Source: Deltaproteobacteria bacterium (GTDB taxonomy: Bacteria > JAMCPX01). Taken from it: a DNA stretch of 64,000 nt. Below, in pieces: positions 45,020-53,393 of this stretch; positions within the stretch are counted from its first letter, which is position 1; each line of letters begins with the position of its first letter. Where the stretch lies: positions 20,274-84,273 of the forward strand of contig JAMCPX010000008.1 of assembly GCA_023382265.1 (NCBI GenBank), given 5' to 3'. Both the position numbers and the translations under genes were made by a program. The notes beneath the pieces are model-generated. The model had not been told where the DNA came from. It saw only the letters and a program-made list of their open reading frames with translations, and ran no database searches.

Positions 45020-46562
45020 CAAGCAGCACCACACCTTCTCCGTGAAAAGATATAAACAAACCGGAAAGCTGCGTCTGATTTGATACAAGTCTTGGTATCA
45101 ATTTACCATACCATCCGAGCAGTGATTCTATGCGCAATATCATGGGATTATTTGATGTTATTTCAACGCTGTGCAACCCGTTATTCAAACCGAGAAATAT
45201 GTCGCCAGTGCCTTTGAATTGTGTCACATTTTTACTTTTATCTGCCTGCAACTCAAGCCGTCCGTTTTCCCATTCAAGATCCCCATAAAAAGCCTCGAGT
45301 CTTTCATCATTAACGAATATGTGTTCATTTTTTATATTAAAAACTTTTACCGATAAAAGCTGCGATTTATATACGATCATTCCCGTACCGTAAAAAAGAA
45401 TTATAGGATCGTCTTTTTTTTCTGCGAATATGGCTTTTGTATCTTTTCCCCTGTACCTTTTGTACGCTTGTTCTACTGTTAGGCCTTCCGTTTGCATGTC
45501 AACGCCTTTAGACTTTACATAAACAATATTTCCATTCAACCGAAAGGCTAAAAGTGCATCACTTATAAAAACGGCGTGCTTATCATAAATCCGTATTGCT
45601 GATTCTTTTTCCATTGCCTCAAGCTCTTTACCAACCAGGACTAAAGGCTCTTTATGCACTGTCTTATTATATGATCCAGACGTTATTTCATCTTCACTTG
45701 CTGTATTCCCTCTGGCAATTATATGGCTTTTTTCATACCCGGCATCCTGTTCTTCTTCCTTTTCGGAATGAGGCTCTAATGTTGATCTCCGGACATCTTG
45801 CTGGGTTTGTTCATCTGCATCATCTGATCTTTCTTTTACACTATCCGGAAAGACTTTTTCTGTTTCTTGTTCTGCCAATTCATTTTCTTCTATAATCTGC
45901 TGTTCACTGAATTCTTCCCGCTTTTTGATAATCTCTTCTTCGGGCGTATCATCATTTATAATCACATCCCCTGCCAATACGTCTTGCTCTATAACGGAAG
46001 CTGTGCGTTTACTGAAAATCTCTCCAATAATTTTATTCTTATTAATTTCTTCGTGCGCGATATCTTCTCCGGAGAGTTCAGACACCACCGAATCAGTGGC
46101 ACCGTGCTGCTTTAACTTGTTTGCATACTCATGCATTCCTGCCCTTTCAAAAGATTCAATCGCGTCCTGCACTTTATCAAGTTTTAATAATGCCCTGCCA
46201 AGGAGCTTGTTTGCTGTTTTATTGCCTGACTCTTTATTTATCACAAACTCAAATTCTTTGATCGCTTTTTCTGCCTGGTTATTCTTGAGATACGCGACAC
46301 CAAGGTTTGTATGTAATGTCGTTGTTTGAGGATAACGTGTTATGAGTTCTTCATATAGTTTAACTGCTTTATCATATTGTTCAAGTTTAAGCATAACTAT
46401 TGCAAGCAGGTTTAAAGCCCTATCATCCATTGGACTCGCATCAAGTACATGCTCAATTTCATCTTTCGCATCAACGTAATTACCTTCTGCTATATACCTC
46501 TTTGCATTGGTAAGCTGACTATCCGTTGAATTGTTAGTAGAAATCTTTTTTATTTTTGCCAT
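45012..46562 (-). CDS. TPR protein with C-terminal AIM24-like domain
   Basis: A 516-residue protein. Residues 16-160 hold about four tetratricopeptide repeats (for example Y-D-K-A-V-K-L-Y-E-E-L and A-E-K-A-I-K-E-F-E-F). A long acidic, low-complexity linker (about 185-300) follows. The C-terminal part (about 325-515) resembles the AIM24/TerD-related beta fold, ending G-L-F-I-S-F-H-G-E-G-V-V-L-L. TPRs usually mediate protein contacts; the AIM24 role in bacteria is unknown. It is tightly packed between a transglycosylase gene and pgsA. The AIM24 call is inference. Confidence 0.65.
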   Translation of the reverse strand: MAKIKKISTNNSTDSQLTNAKRYIAEGNYVDAKDEIEHVLDASPMDDRALNLLAIVMLKLEQYDKAVKLYEELITRYPQTTTLHTNLGVAYLKNNQAEKAIKEFEFVINKESGNKTANKLLGRALLKLDKVQDAIESFERAGMHEYANKLKQHGATDSVVSELSGEDIAHEEINKNKIIGEIFSKRTASVIEQDVLAGDVIINDDTPEEEIIKKREEFSEQQIIEENELAEQETEKVFPDSVKERSDDADEQTQQDVRRSTLEPHSEKEEEQDAGYEKSHIIARGNTASEDEITSGSYNKTVHKEPLVLVGKELEAMEKESAIRIYDKHAVFISDALLAFRLNGNIVYVKSKGVDMQTEGLTVEQAYKRYRGKDTKAIFAEKKDDPIILFYGTGMIVYKSQLLSVKVFNIKNEHIFVNDERLEAFYGDLEWENGRLELQADKSKNVTQFKGTGDIFLGLNNGLHSVEITSNNPMILRIESLLGWYGKLIPRLVSNQTQLSGLFISFHGEGVVLLDA

Positions 46563-46565
46563 TCA

Positions 46566-47144
46566 TCACCTTTTTATATATCCCTTCATTTTAAAGAAGG
46601 TTTTTAAAACCTTTGCTACGTACCACTGGGTTTCAGGGTATGGAGGAATGCCTTTATATTTAAGTACAGCCTGTTCGCCTGCATTATATGCTGCTATTGC
46701 CTTTACATAATCTCCATTAAATATGGTATAGAGATACTTAAAATATTCTACCCCTGCTTCTATGTTGTCTTTGGGTGAGTAAAGATTTTTTACATAAAAC
46801 AATTCTGCTGTTGATGGTAATACCTGCATTAATCCAACAGCACCGGCAGAGGAAACAGCATCAGGCATATAATCACTTTCCACTTTTATCATTGCCATAA
46901 TAAGCAAGGGATCTATATTGTACTTATCTGCTATAATCATAACCTCGTGCTTCAATTTATTCTCTGCTATTTGTTCATGATTATAGGAAGATAAATCCCT
47001 GAAAAGGAGTTTATACTTATTGTTGGTGGGAACATTTGTGAAATGCATAACGCCATTTCTGTCAACATAGCTGTATACAGCTGCCTTTGCATACCCTGTA
47101 TATGGTATGATAGACAAAATAATTAAGAATAGTATTTTTTTCAC
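46566..47144 (-). CDS. Lytic transglycosylase (SLT domain) with DUF4124-like N-terminus
   Basis: A 192-residue exported protein with a signal peptide cleaved near residue 20. A short DUF4124-like segment Y-S-Y-V-D-R-N-G-V-M-H-F-T-N precedes the Slt-type catalytic domain. The catalytic Glu is in I-K-V-E-S-D-Y near 88, followed by G-A-V-G-L-M-Q-V-L-P and A-Y-N-A-G-E. It cleaves peptidoglycan glycan strands in the periplasm. It lies 8 bases after argJ and 3 bases before the TPR gene. Confidence 0.9.
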   Translation of the reverse strand: MKKILFLIILSIIPYTGYAKAAVYSYVDRNGVMHFTNVPTNNKYKLLFRDLSSYNHEQIAENKLKHEVMIIADKYNIDPLLIMAMIKVESDYMPDAVSSAGAVGLMQVLPSTAELFYVKNLYSPKDNIEAGVEYFKYLYTIFNGDYVKAIAAYNAGEQAVLKYKGIPPYPETQWYVAKVLKTFFKMKGYIKR

Positions 47145-47152
47145 ACCATCTC

Positions 47153-48340
47153 CTAACTTGTGTATATTGAATTTATCCTGATATAATCATAAGTAAGGTC
47201 ACACGTTTTTACATCAAACTCTTTATCTCCATAGCCTAAATCCACTATAAGCTGTATAGCTCTATTCTTCATTATATTTCTTGCTTTCATAAGTGCCTCA
47301 TTATCAGCACCTCTTCCGCTATTAAAGACTATCTGCTTGCCAATCCATACCCTTAATTTATCCTCTGTTACATAATGGCATGAGGCTCCTACCGTGGCTA
47401 TAATCCTGCCCCAGTTAGGGTCTTCACCAAAAAAAGCGGTTTTTATAAGAGGCGAATTGGCAAGTTTGTATGCTACATTTTTTGCATCATCTATTGTTTT
47501 CGCACCTTTTACATAAATCTCTATTACCTTTTTTGCGCCCTCTCCGTCTCTTACCATTTTGTCTGAAAGTTCTTTTGATAGATCTATAAATGCCTGTTCA
47601 AATGCTGTATAATTCTTACCGTCTTCGATTACCTCGTTTTCTGCAAGCCCATTTGCAAGAATCAATACAGAATCATTCGTACTCATTTCTCCATCTATCG
47701 TTATTCTATTAAACGATAGATCCACGGCACTCTGTAATGCACGCTTTAGTGCTGTTGAAGAAATGTTTGCATCCGATGTGAAAAATGTAAGCATAGTTGC
47801 AAGATGAGGTTGAATCATGCCTGATCCTTTTACAAACCCTGTCAGCGTAACATCTTTACCCGATATTCTTAACTTTCTTGAACCATATTTTGGAACAGTG
47901 TCTGTTGTCATTACTGCCTTAACAGCATCCATGAATCCTTGCCTGGATAGATCGTTAATAAGTATACTTACCTGAGCCTTAACCTTATCCACCGGCATCC
48001 TTTTACCTATCACACCTGTTGATGCGGCGAGAAGTTCATCCGGTTTTATCTTCAAACCGTTTGCATATGTATTTATAATATCGTTTACATCCTTTAAACC
48101 ATCCTCACCTGTGGCAGCATTTGCAACACCACTGTTGGCGAGTATAGCCCTTTTCTTACCCTTTTTCAGCTGATTTATCGAGTAGATTACAGGAGCTGCT
48201 TTTATTGCATTAGTAGTAAAAAGTCCTGCAGCAATTGCCGGAACCTCAGAATATATAAGGGCTAAATCCTTTTTACCCTCTGGTTTTATTCCGCAGCTTA
48301 CACCTGAATACAAAAAACCTTTTGGTAATGACAGTGCCAT
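47153..48340 (-). CDS. argJ: Bifunctional glutamate N-acetyltransferase/ornithine acetyltransferase
   Basis: A 395-residue precursor that cleaves itself into two subunits. The cleavage site is seen as K-G-S-G-M-I-Q-P-H-L-A-T-M-L near 172-185, where the Thr becomes the nucleophile of the beta chain. The typical MAT is LAT here. It recycles acetyl groups in arginine biosynthesis. No other arg gene is adjacent, and the downstream genes concern the cell envelope. Confidence 0.93.
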   Translation of the reverse strand: MALSLPKGFLYSGVSCGIKPEGKKDLALIYSEVPAIAAGLFTTNAIKAAPVIYSINQLKKGKKRAILANSGVANAATGEDGLKDVNDIINTYANGLKIKPDELLAASTGVIGKRMPVDKVKAQVSILINDLSRQGFMDAVKAVMTTDTVPKYGSRKLRISGKDVTLTGFVKGSGMIQPHLATMLTFFTSDANISSTALKRALQSAVDLSFNRITIDGEMSTNDSVLILANGLAENEVIEDGKNYTAFEQAFIDLSKELSDKMVRDGEGAKKVIEIYVKGAKTIDDAKNVAYKLANSPLIKTAFFGEDPNWGRIIATVGASCHYVTEDKLRVWIGKQIVFNSGRGADNEALMKARNIMKNRAIQLIVDLGYGDKEFDVKTCDLTYDYIRINSIYTS

Positions 48341-48451
48341 ATCTATCCTTCCTTAATAACTATACATGTATTTTTTTAATAAGGCATAATCCATGCTGTC
48401 CGTTCCTGTTCAGTTTGAGATCTCTGCTTAGCACATACACCATAGCATGCC

Positions 48452-48475
48452 TGTATCTGTATTAGCACAGATACA
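48452..48475. other. Perfect 9-bp hairpin between the DUF35 gene and argJ
   Basis: TGTATCTGT and ACAGATACA are separated by 6 bases. No T-run follows on either strand, so a classic terminator is unlikely; it could be an operator or a processing site. Confidence 0.4.
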
Positions 48476-48506
48476 TCAAATCTCATAGCACTTTGTAAGC
48501 TCTTCA

Positions 48507-49055
48507 CTATGCCTCCTCAACAGGTACAAACCAAAAATCACCTGTGTCACCGTTGCGATTATCTTTAAACTTTATTTTAAGCTTCATACCTACCCTTGCA
48601 TTGTTAATATCTTTAAAAAAAATATTCTGCATCAACAGGGTATCTGCACCATCTACTCTAACGAACGCACACACATAAGGTGTTTTATCAAAGAAGATTG
48701 ATGTGCCATAGTAAACAACCGTATACGTTGCGATTTCTGCCGTATCTCCAAGCTCAACCCATTCTGTAGATGCATAGCATTCATTACAATGTACCCTCGG
48801 CGGAAGCCATACCTTGCCGCATTTTGTGCATTTTGATCCAAATAATTTTTGATTATCCCTTATTTCTCTAAAAAACCTTGATATCCCGCCATAGCTGTAT
48901 TTGTATGTTATGTCCATAATATCAGGGACTTCAAGAGGCGTATCTATAGACGGATTCCCGTCTATCTCTTCTTTAAAAGCTTTTTCAATAAGCTCTTTTG
49001 GAACTTTAATCTTTTTTGACGCCTCTTCTACCCATTTTTCTTTATTTTTTATCAT
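48507..49055 (-). CDS. DUF35 OB-fold protein with zinc ribbon, thiolase partner
   Basis: A 182-residue protein with a four-Cys zinc ribbon (C-T-K-C-G then C-N-E-C) near 77-95 and an OB-fold after it. DUF35 proteins channel acyl-CoA between thiolase-type enzymes and partners, for example with HMG-CoA synthase in archaea. Its ATG overlaps the stop codon of the thiolase-like gene by 4 bases, so the two are expected to form a complex. Confidence 0.88.
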   Translation of the reverse strand: MIKNKEKWVEEASKKIKVPKELIEKAFKEEIDGNPSIDTPLEVPDIMDITYKYSYGGISRFFREIRDNQKLFGSKCTKCGKVWLPPRVHCNECYASTEWVELGDTAEIATYTVVYYGTSIFFDKTPYVCAFVRVDGADTLLMQNIFFKDINNARVGMKLKIKFKDNRNGDTGDFWFVPVEEA

Positions 49056-50326
49056 CTTACTACCTTCTCATTGTTCTTTTTTGTAACAGGTGTTTGACTC
49101 TTGGAATCCTTCTTTGCCTTGACCTTAATTTTATCAATCCTTTCTACAATAAGAGCCGCTGTCCATGCTGTTGCAGGACCGCCAATACTTTGCACAATCC
49201 CTTTGCGCGCATTTTTTACCTGTCTTTTTTCTGCCCTGCCCTGAACCTGCAATGCCGCTTCCCCTGTCTGCATAACGCCTGTTGCCCCGACCGCGTGCCC
49301 GCATCCAATCAACCCGCCGCTTGGATTTACAGGCAGTTCCCCACCCATTTCAACAACCCCGTCTTCGATTAATTTTCCACCCTCACCTGGTTTACAAAAA
49401 TTGAATGCCTCATAAGAGAGTATCTCTGCACCCGTGAATGCATCATGAAGTTCAGCAAAATCCAGGTCCTTTCTCGGGTTCCTTATGCCGGCCATCTTAT
49501 AAGCATCTTTCCCGGCATATACGCTTGATGTGAATACGGTGATGTCATGCCGTTCCCCGGCATAAGCCTTATCAAGTGAAAGCCCTACGCCTGTTATCCA
49601 TGCAGGATTATCTGTTAATTCTTTAGCCTTGTCCTCTGAGGCAAGAATAACGGCTGATGCACCTTCTGAGTACAGACAGTTATCATAAAACTTGAACGGA
49701 TATGTGATCATCTTTGAATTAAGAACATCATCTATTGTAAGCAGCTTTGGACTTTGAGCTATTGAGTTGTTCATTGCATTCTTATGATTTTTAACAGAAA
49801 CCATTGCCATCTGCTTTTCTGTTGGTGTGCCATACTTATTCATATGCGCAACAAGAGGCAGAGCATAAGATGCCGCAGCCGTTATGCCCATCGGTGTTTC
49901 AAATGTCATATCCCCTGAAAATAATATTGCTTTCAATACCTCCGGCGTTGAATGTCCTAGAACATAGTTATAGTTGTCCGTTGCCTTTTCTACGCCAAGG
50001 ACCATGACGCTATCATACAAACCGGATGCTATCCACGACCATGCAACAAACACAGCTGCTCCGCCTGTTGCCCCGCCTGTTGCTACCCTTACCGATGGTT
50101 TAAGCCCCATGCCTATGTAGTTATGTATATACACATCAGGCATTAACTGTCTTTCAAAAAACTCGTTATAAATACCATACACCACACCGCCGATCTCTTT
50201 TTTGTCTATACCGGCGTCCTCAAGTGCCAGCTTTGCCGCATCATAGGCAAGCTCATAGTATGTTTTCTCAATCCATCTTGCCCTGAACTGCGTGGTCCCG
50301 AATCCAACAATAGCAACCTTCTTCAT
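49052..50326 (-). CDS. Thiolase-like protein (SCP-x/lipid-transfer type) lacking the nucleophilic Cys
   Basis: A 424-residue thiolase-fold protein with E-L-H-D-A-F near 310 and the H-bearing loop G-C-G-H-A-V-G-A-T-G near 360. Where active thiolases carry a Cys in the A-C-x-S-G-type segment, this one reads V-A-T-G-G-A-T-G-G-A-A-V near 82-93. The C-terminal Cys position is S-I-G-G-P. It may be catalytically altered and work only with the DUF35 partner. The ATG at 50326 (behind GAGGTG) is chosen over a longer frame whose first 53 residues look non-homologous. Confidence 0.82.
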   Translation of the reverse strand: MKKVAIVGFGTTQFRARWIEKTYYELAYDAAKLALEDAGIDKKEIGGVVYGIYNEFFERQLMPDVYIHNYIGMGLKPSVRVATGGATGGAAVFVAWSWIASGLYDSVMVLGVEKATDNYNYVLGHSTPEVLKAILFSGDMTFETPMGITAAASYALPLVAHMNKYGTPTEKQMAMVSVKNHKNAMNNSIAQSPKLLTIDDVLNSKMITYPFKFYDNCLYSEGASAVILASEDKAKELTDNPAWITGVGLSLDKAYAGERHDITVFTSSVYAGKDAYKMAGIRNPRKDLDFAELHDAFTGAEILSYEAFNFCKPGEGGKLIEDGVVEMGGELPVNPSGGLIGCGHAVGATGVMQTGEAALQVQGRAEKRQVKNARKGIVQSIGGPATAWTAALIVERIDKIKVKAKKDSKSQTPVTKKNNEKVVR

Positions 50327-51216
50327 ATAGACACCTCTATAGGTTTTCTTTATAGCATATTTATATATTTTATCCAGTTTTTTATTTTCCACATTACTGT
50401 GACAAAGGCATACGCGGAATGCGGAATCCGGTTTCATAATACGATAAAATGTGGTATTCGTTCTATCAATAAGTTCACCGGTCACTTATCTTTAATGTTT
50501 GCTCATGCCTTAATGAATCCAGGCAGCTGTCATGGCAGAGCAACAAATTGTTGCTCCCTTTTTTAAATGTATGACAGCCTTGTGAGTGAACTGAAATGTT
50601 AATCAAGCCGTTTACTGTTATGCCCTCGCACCTGAGGACACCAATGCCCGCTTTTCTCGTAAACGCCATCGCATGCTCGATGTCTGCATAAAATTCGTGG
50701 CTGCCCATGATCGCAAACTTTCCGTACACCGGATTGATTGATTTTTATCATGCCGGCAATTTGGACGTTTTTATCTTGATCTTCTCGGGACCAATACCAT
50801 TTCGTCCTGCCCGGGCTTGCCTATATCAATAAGGCCGAAATACACTGTAAGACCCGGCATACCAAGTATTCCGAGTGCAAAGGTGATCGGGGCCGCATCA
50901 GATTCGAGCTTCCTCAGCTCCCTGATGCCATCTTCTTGTAAGAATGCATAATCATTCTATCAAATTACCCGGGAGTTTTCTATAAAAAAGTTCTTTTTGT
51001 TTAGTAGCCTAGTGAATATGTCAGTCTGTCATATGTGCTTAACTACAAAACGAAGTCAACAGCTCTGCCTGTCCGTTACCGGGAAGTCCATACTTGACGG
51101 GACAGATTATTCAAGTAATTTTCCGGTTAATGAGAAAAGAATGGCTTTGTTTTCGATACAGATACCATTATGGACCGGCGAATAAGAGCGGGAGCATGTG
51201 GTTTTTTAAAATTAAC
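50327..51216. other. Gene-poor stretch with decayed dehydrogenase fragments
   Basis: This interval between the thiolase-like gene and the cobalamin operon holds no intact gene that could be supported. Short open frames at 50475-50729 (minus) and 50997-51185 (plus) resemble no complete protein. The minus frame contains G-S-H-E-F-Y-A-D-I-E-H-A-M-A-F, similar to the C-terminal part of zinc alcohol dehydrogenases, so it is probably debris. Confidence 0.55.
50746..50938 (-). pseudogene. Remnant of a PTGR/CurA-like NADP-dependent oxidoreductase
   Basis: About 64 codons of one minus-strand frame read L-R-K-L-E-S-D-A-A-P-I-T-F-A-L-G-I-L-G-M, then P-G-L-T-V-Y-F-G-L-I-D-I-G-K-P. This is the core signature of zinc-free MDR enzymes such as prostaglandin reductase or CurA. 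It is preceded and followed by unrelated sequence, and the downstream G-x-x-G nucleotide motif is lost. Without a start or the rest of the fold it cannot be functional. Confidence 0.65.
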
Positions 51217-51245
51217 TTGACAAAATACTCATATCACCATAAATG
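51217..51245 (+). promoter_or_regulatory. Probable promoter of the cobalamin operon
   Basis: A perfect TTGACA (51217-51222) is followed at 17 bases by a weak -10-like TAAATG (51240-51245), just before the riboswitch core. Confidence 0.4.
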
Positions 51246-51413
51246 GTAATCACTTTTTAGTGTCAGGGAATCCGGTGAAATGCCGGAGCGGCCCCGCCAC
51301 TGTAAGGGTGTTTTTGAAACTACATGCCACTGTTCCGCATGAGCGGTATGGGAAGGCAGTAGGGGCGTACCACAGTACGCCGTGCAATGAACCCGAGCCA
51401 GGAAACCTGCTAA
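51246..51413 (+). ncRNA. Cobalamin riboswitch
   Basis: The leader has the conserved core GGTGAAATGCCGG and GGCCCCGCCACTG (about 51270-51303). The B12 box CCGAGCCAGGAAACCTGC is at 51393-51410. It lies directly upstream of the BtuB-like receptor gene and should switch the operon off when adenosylcobalamin is plentiful. Confidence 0.96.
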
Positions 51414-51428
51414 AAAGAATTTTATAGA

Positions 51429-51452
51429 CCTCTCTTCGTGGGAGAGACGAGG
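51429..51452 (+). promoter_or_regulatory. Expression-platform hairpin beside the btuB ribosome site
   Basis: CTCTC and GAGAG form a short stem-loop immediately 5' of ACGAGG, the ribosome site of the GTG start at 51458. The closeness suggests control of translation initiation by the riboswitch. There is no T-run for termination. Confidence 0.45.
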
Positions 51453-51457
51453 CAAAC

Positions 51458-53359
51458 GTGAAAAGGTATTTTTACAGGCCCGTCCTTAAGAGAGGAGGGC
51501 TTTTTCTTTGTGCCTTTCTCTTTTTCGGACCAACATACGCAGCTGGCGAGTCGTTAACAATGCAGGAGGTTGTTGTTACAGGCGAAAGGGTACCGTCTGA
51601 ATATGAACTTACCCCTTCATCCGTCTCCGTTATAACATCCACAGCCATGCAAAACAGTGCCACGCTGACGGACGCACTCTCGCATGTGCCGGATGTGACC
51701 ATACCCCCGTACGGCTGGATGGGCGCACTATCCGGTATATCCATTCGCGGTGCGGACACGTCCCAGTCTGAGATCCTGCTCGACGGTATACGGCTGAACA
51801 ACGTCGAATTGTCCGGGTTTGACCTGTCCACCTTTCCAATTTCCGGTATCTCTTCCATCGAGATCGTCAGGGGCGGTATGTCCAGCCTGTACGGGGAATC
51901 GGCAATGGGCGGCGTTGTCAATATTATGCCTGATGTGTTCCCCAAAAAAAACACCGTGGACCTAAAGGCCATGGCAGGCAGTTTCGACAGCTACCATATC
52001 GATGCAACCGCAAGGGTGAAATCCTGCGGCTGGACTATGCTCATTTCTCCGGGATATGAATCATCGAAGGGCGATTATCCGTATATTGACGATAACGGCA
52101 TTTCCCACATCCGGCAGAACAATGACTACAGGGGTATATGGGTGCTTGCCGGGCTGGGGTTCAGCAAAGACAATAACAGGGCTTATTTCATAACGCACCT
52201 GTACGAAAGCGATAAGGGCGTACCCGGTGCGCTCGGCATGCCTTCGCCTCAGGCAAGGGAGTACGACAGCCATGGTATATATATCATGAGATACAGGTAC
52301 GCCTCGGAGGCGGTGGCAGTGAAAGCCTCTTTGAGTCATGTGAATGAGGATTCAAGATATTTTGACAATGTTTATGTGCTGGAATCCAATCCGTCCAAAT
52401 CAAATGATACGGACAACGAGGCAGGTGCAACGCTTATACTGCATCGCATACCGTTCAACACCCTCAGTATCAATGGAGACGGGCTGTTCCAGCAGGCGGT
52501 GTCATCGAACATCGGCAGACATACAAGGTATACAGGCAGTCTTGGCATTGAGGATATAGCAAAGCCGTTGGAATGGCTTGCAATAGTCGGCGACACCGCT
52601 TATCAGTCCATCTCCGATATCGGGGATGTCGCAACATACGGTATCGGCACGGCATTAAAGCCCGTATCATGGATGGCTGTTAAGATGCGCGTATCAACGG
52701 CATTTCAAGCCCCTTCGCTCGATGATCTTTATTGGCCGAATGCTGCCGGTGCGCAGGGCAATCCGGCGCTAAAGCCTGAAACAAAAATCGGCTACGAACT
52801 CGGGCTGCTTGTGTCTCCGCTCACAAACACAACGGTTGAGATAAACGGGTTTTATGACCGGTATCACAATCTGATCCAGTGGTCACCATCCATAAACAAT
52901 GTTTGGATGCCTCAGAATATCTCGGGTGCCTTCATTAAAGGTATTGAACTGTCTTTTCATACAAGGCCTCTGCGACTACTGGCTGTGTCAGGTAACATGA
53001 GCGCGATGGACACGATCAATCTTTCAAACAGTCCGCCCGGATCGTACGGCAAGGAGCTGACATACAGGCCTGCCCTTCTTGCAAATGGGTCCGTAAAGAT
53101 TGGCGAGGATAACAGATACATATCGGCTGGCATCGGTTATACCGGTGAACGCCAGGTAACGCCATCGAACAGCCAGCCGCTGCCCGGGTTCTACGATATC
53201 AATGCAATGCTGAGCTATAAGATAGGATACGTAAGGCCGTTTATAACATTTACCCAGTATTTCTCAGATTCATTCAATACACTGACGAGCTATCAGTATA
53301 TTTCCGGCTATCCATTGCCGGGAAGGTACGTATGGGCGGGGATAGAATTCAAAATATAA
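51458..53359 (+). CDS. btuB: TonB-dependent receptor, BtuB-like
   Basis: A 633-residue outer-membrane receptor with a signal peptide ending near A-A-G at 30. A TonB box E-V-V-V-T-G-E-R is at about 37-44. The plug domain has S-I-R-G-A-D and I-E-I-V-R-G-G-M-S-S-L-Y-G, and a 22-strand barrel ends with an aromatic-containing strand (W-A-G-I-E-F-K-I). The start codon is GTG, preceded by ACGAGG. It is the first gene after a cobalamin riboswitch, so it should import corrinoids using TonB energy. Confidence 0.92.
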   Translation: MKRYFYRPVLKRGGLFLCAFLFFGPTYAAGESLTMQEVVVTGERVPSEYELTPSSVSVITSTAMQNSATLTDALSHVPDVTIPPYGWMGALSGISIRGADTSQSEILLDGIRLNNVELSGFDLSTFPISGISSIEIVRGGMSSLYGESAMGGVVNIMPDVFPKKNTVDLKAMAGSFDSYHIDATARVKSCGWTMLISPGYESSKGDYPYIDDNGISHIRQNNDYRGIWVLAGLGFSKDNNRAYFITHLYESDKGVPGALGMPSPQAREYDSHGIYIMRYRYASEAVAVKASLSHVNEDSRYFDNVYVLESNPSKSNDTDNEAGATLILHRIPFNTLSINGDGLFQQAVSSNIGRHTRYTGSLGIEDIAKPLEWLAIVGDTAYQSISDIGDVATYGIGTALKPVSWMAVKMRVSTAFQAPSLDDLYWPNAAGAQGNPALKPETKIGYELGLLVSPLTNTTVEINGFYDRYHNLIQWSPSINNVWMPQNISGAFIKGIELSFHTRPLRLLAVSGNMSAMDTINLSNSPPGSYGKELTYRPALLANGSVKIGEDNRYISAGIGYTGERQVTPSNSQPLPGFYDINAMLSYKIGYVRPFITFTQYFSDSFNTLTSYQYISGYPLPGRYVWAGIEFKI

Positions 53360-53393
53360 AACTCAAAACTAAAGATTAAAAAAAGGAGAAAAA

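Noticed and set aside
48452..48475. Hairpin between the DUF35 gene and argJ as a rho-independent terminator
   Set aside because: The stem is perfect but no T-run follows on either strand.
50997..51185. A 62-codon plus-strand frame before the cobalamin riboswitch
   Set aside because: It has no ribosome site, no recognisable domain and lies in a stretch of gene debris.
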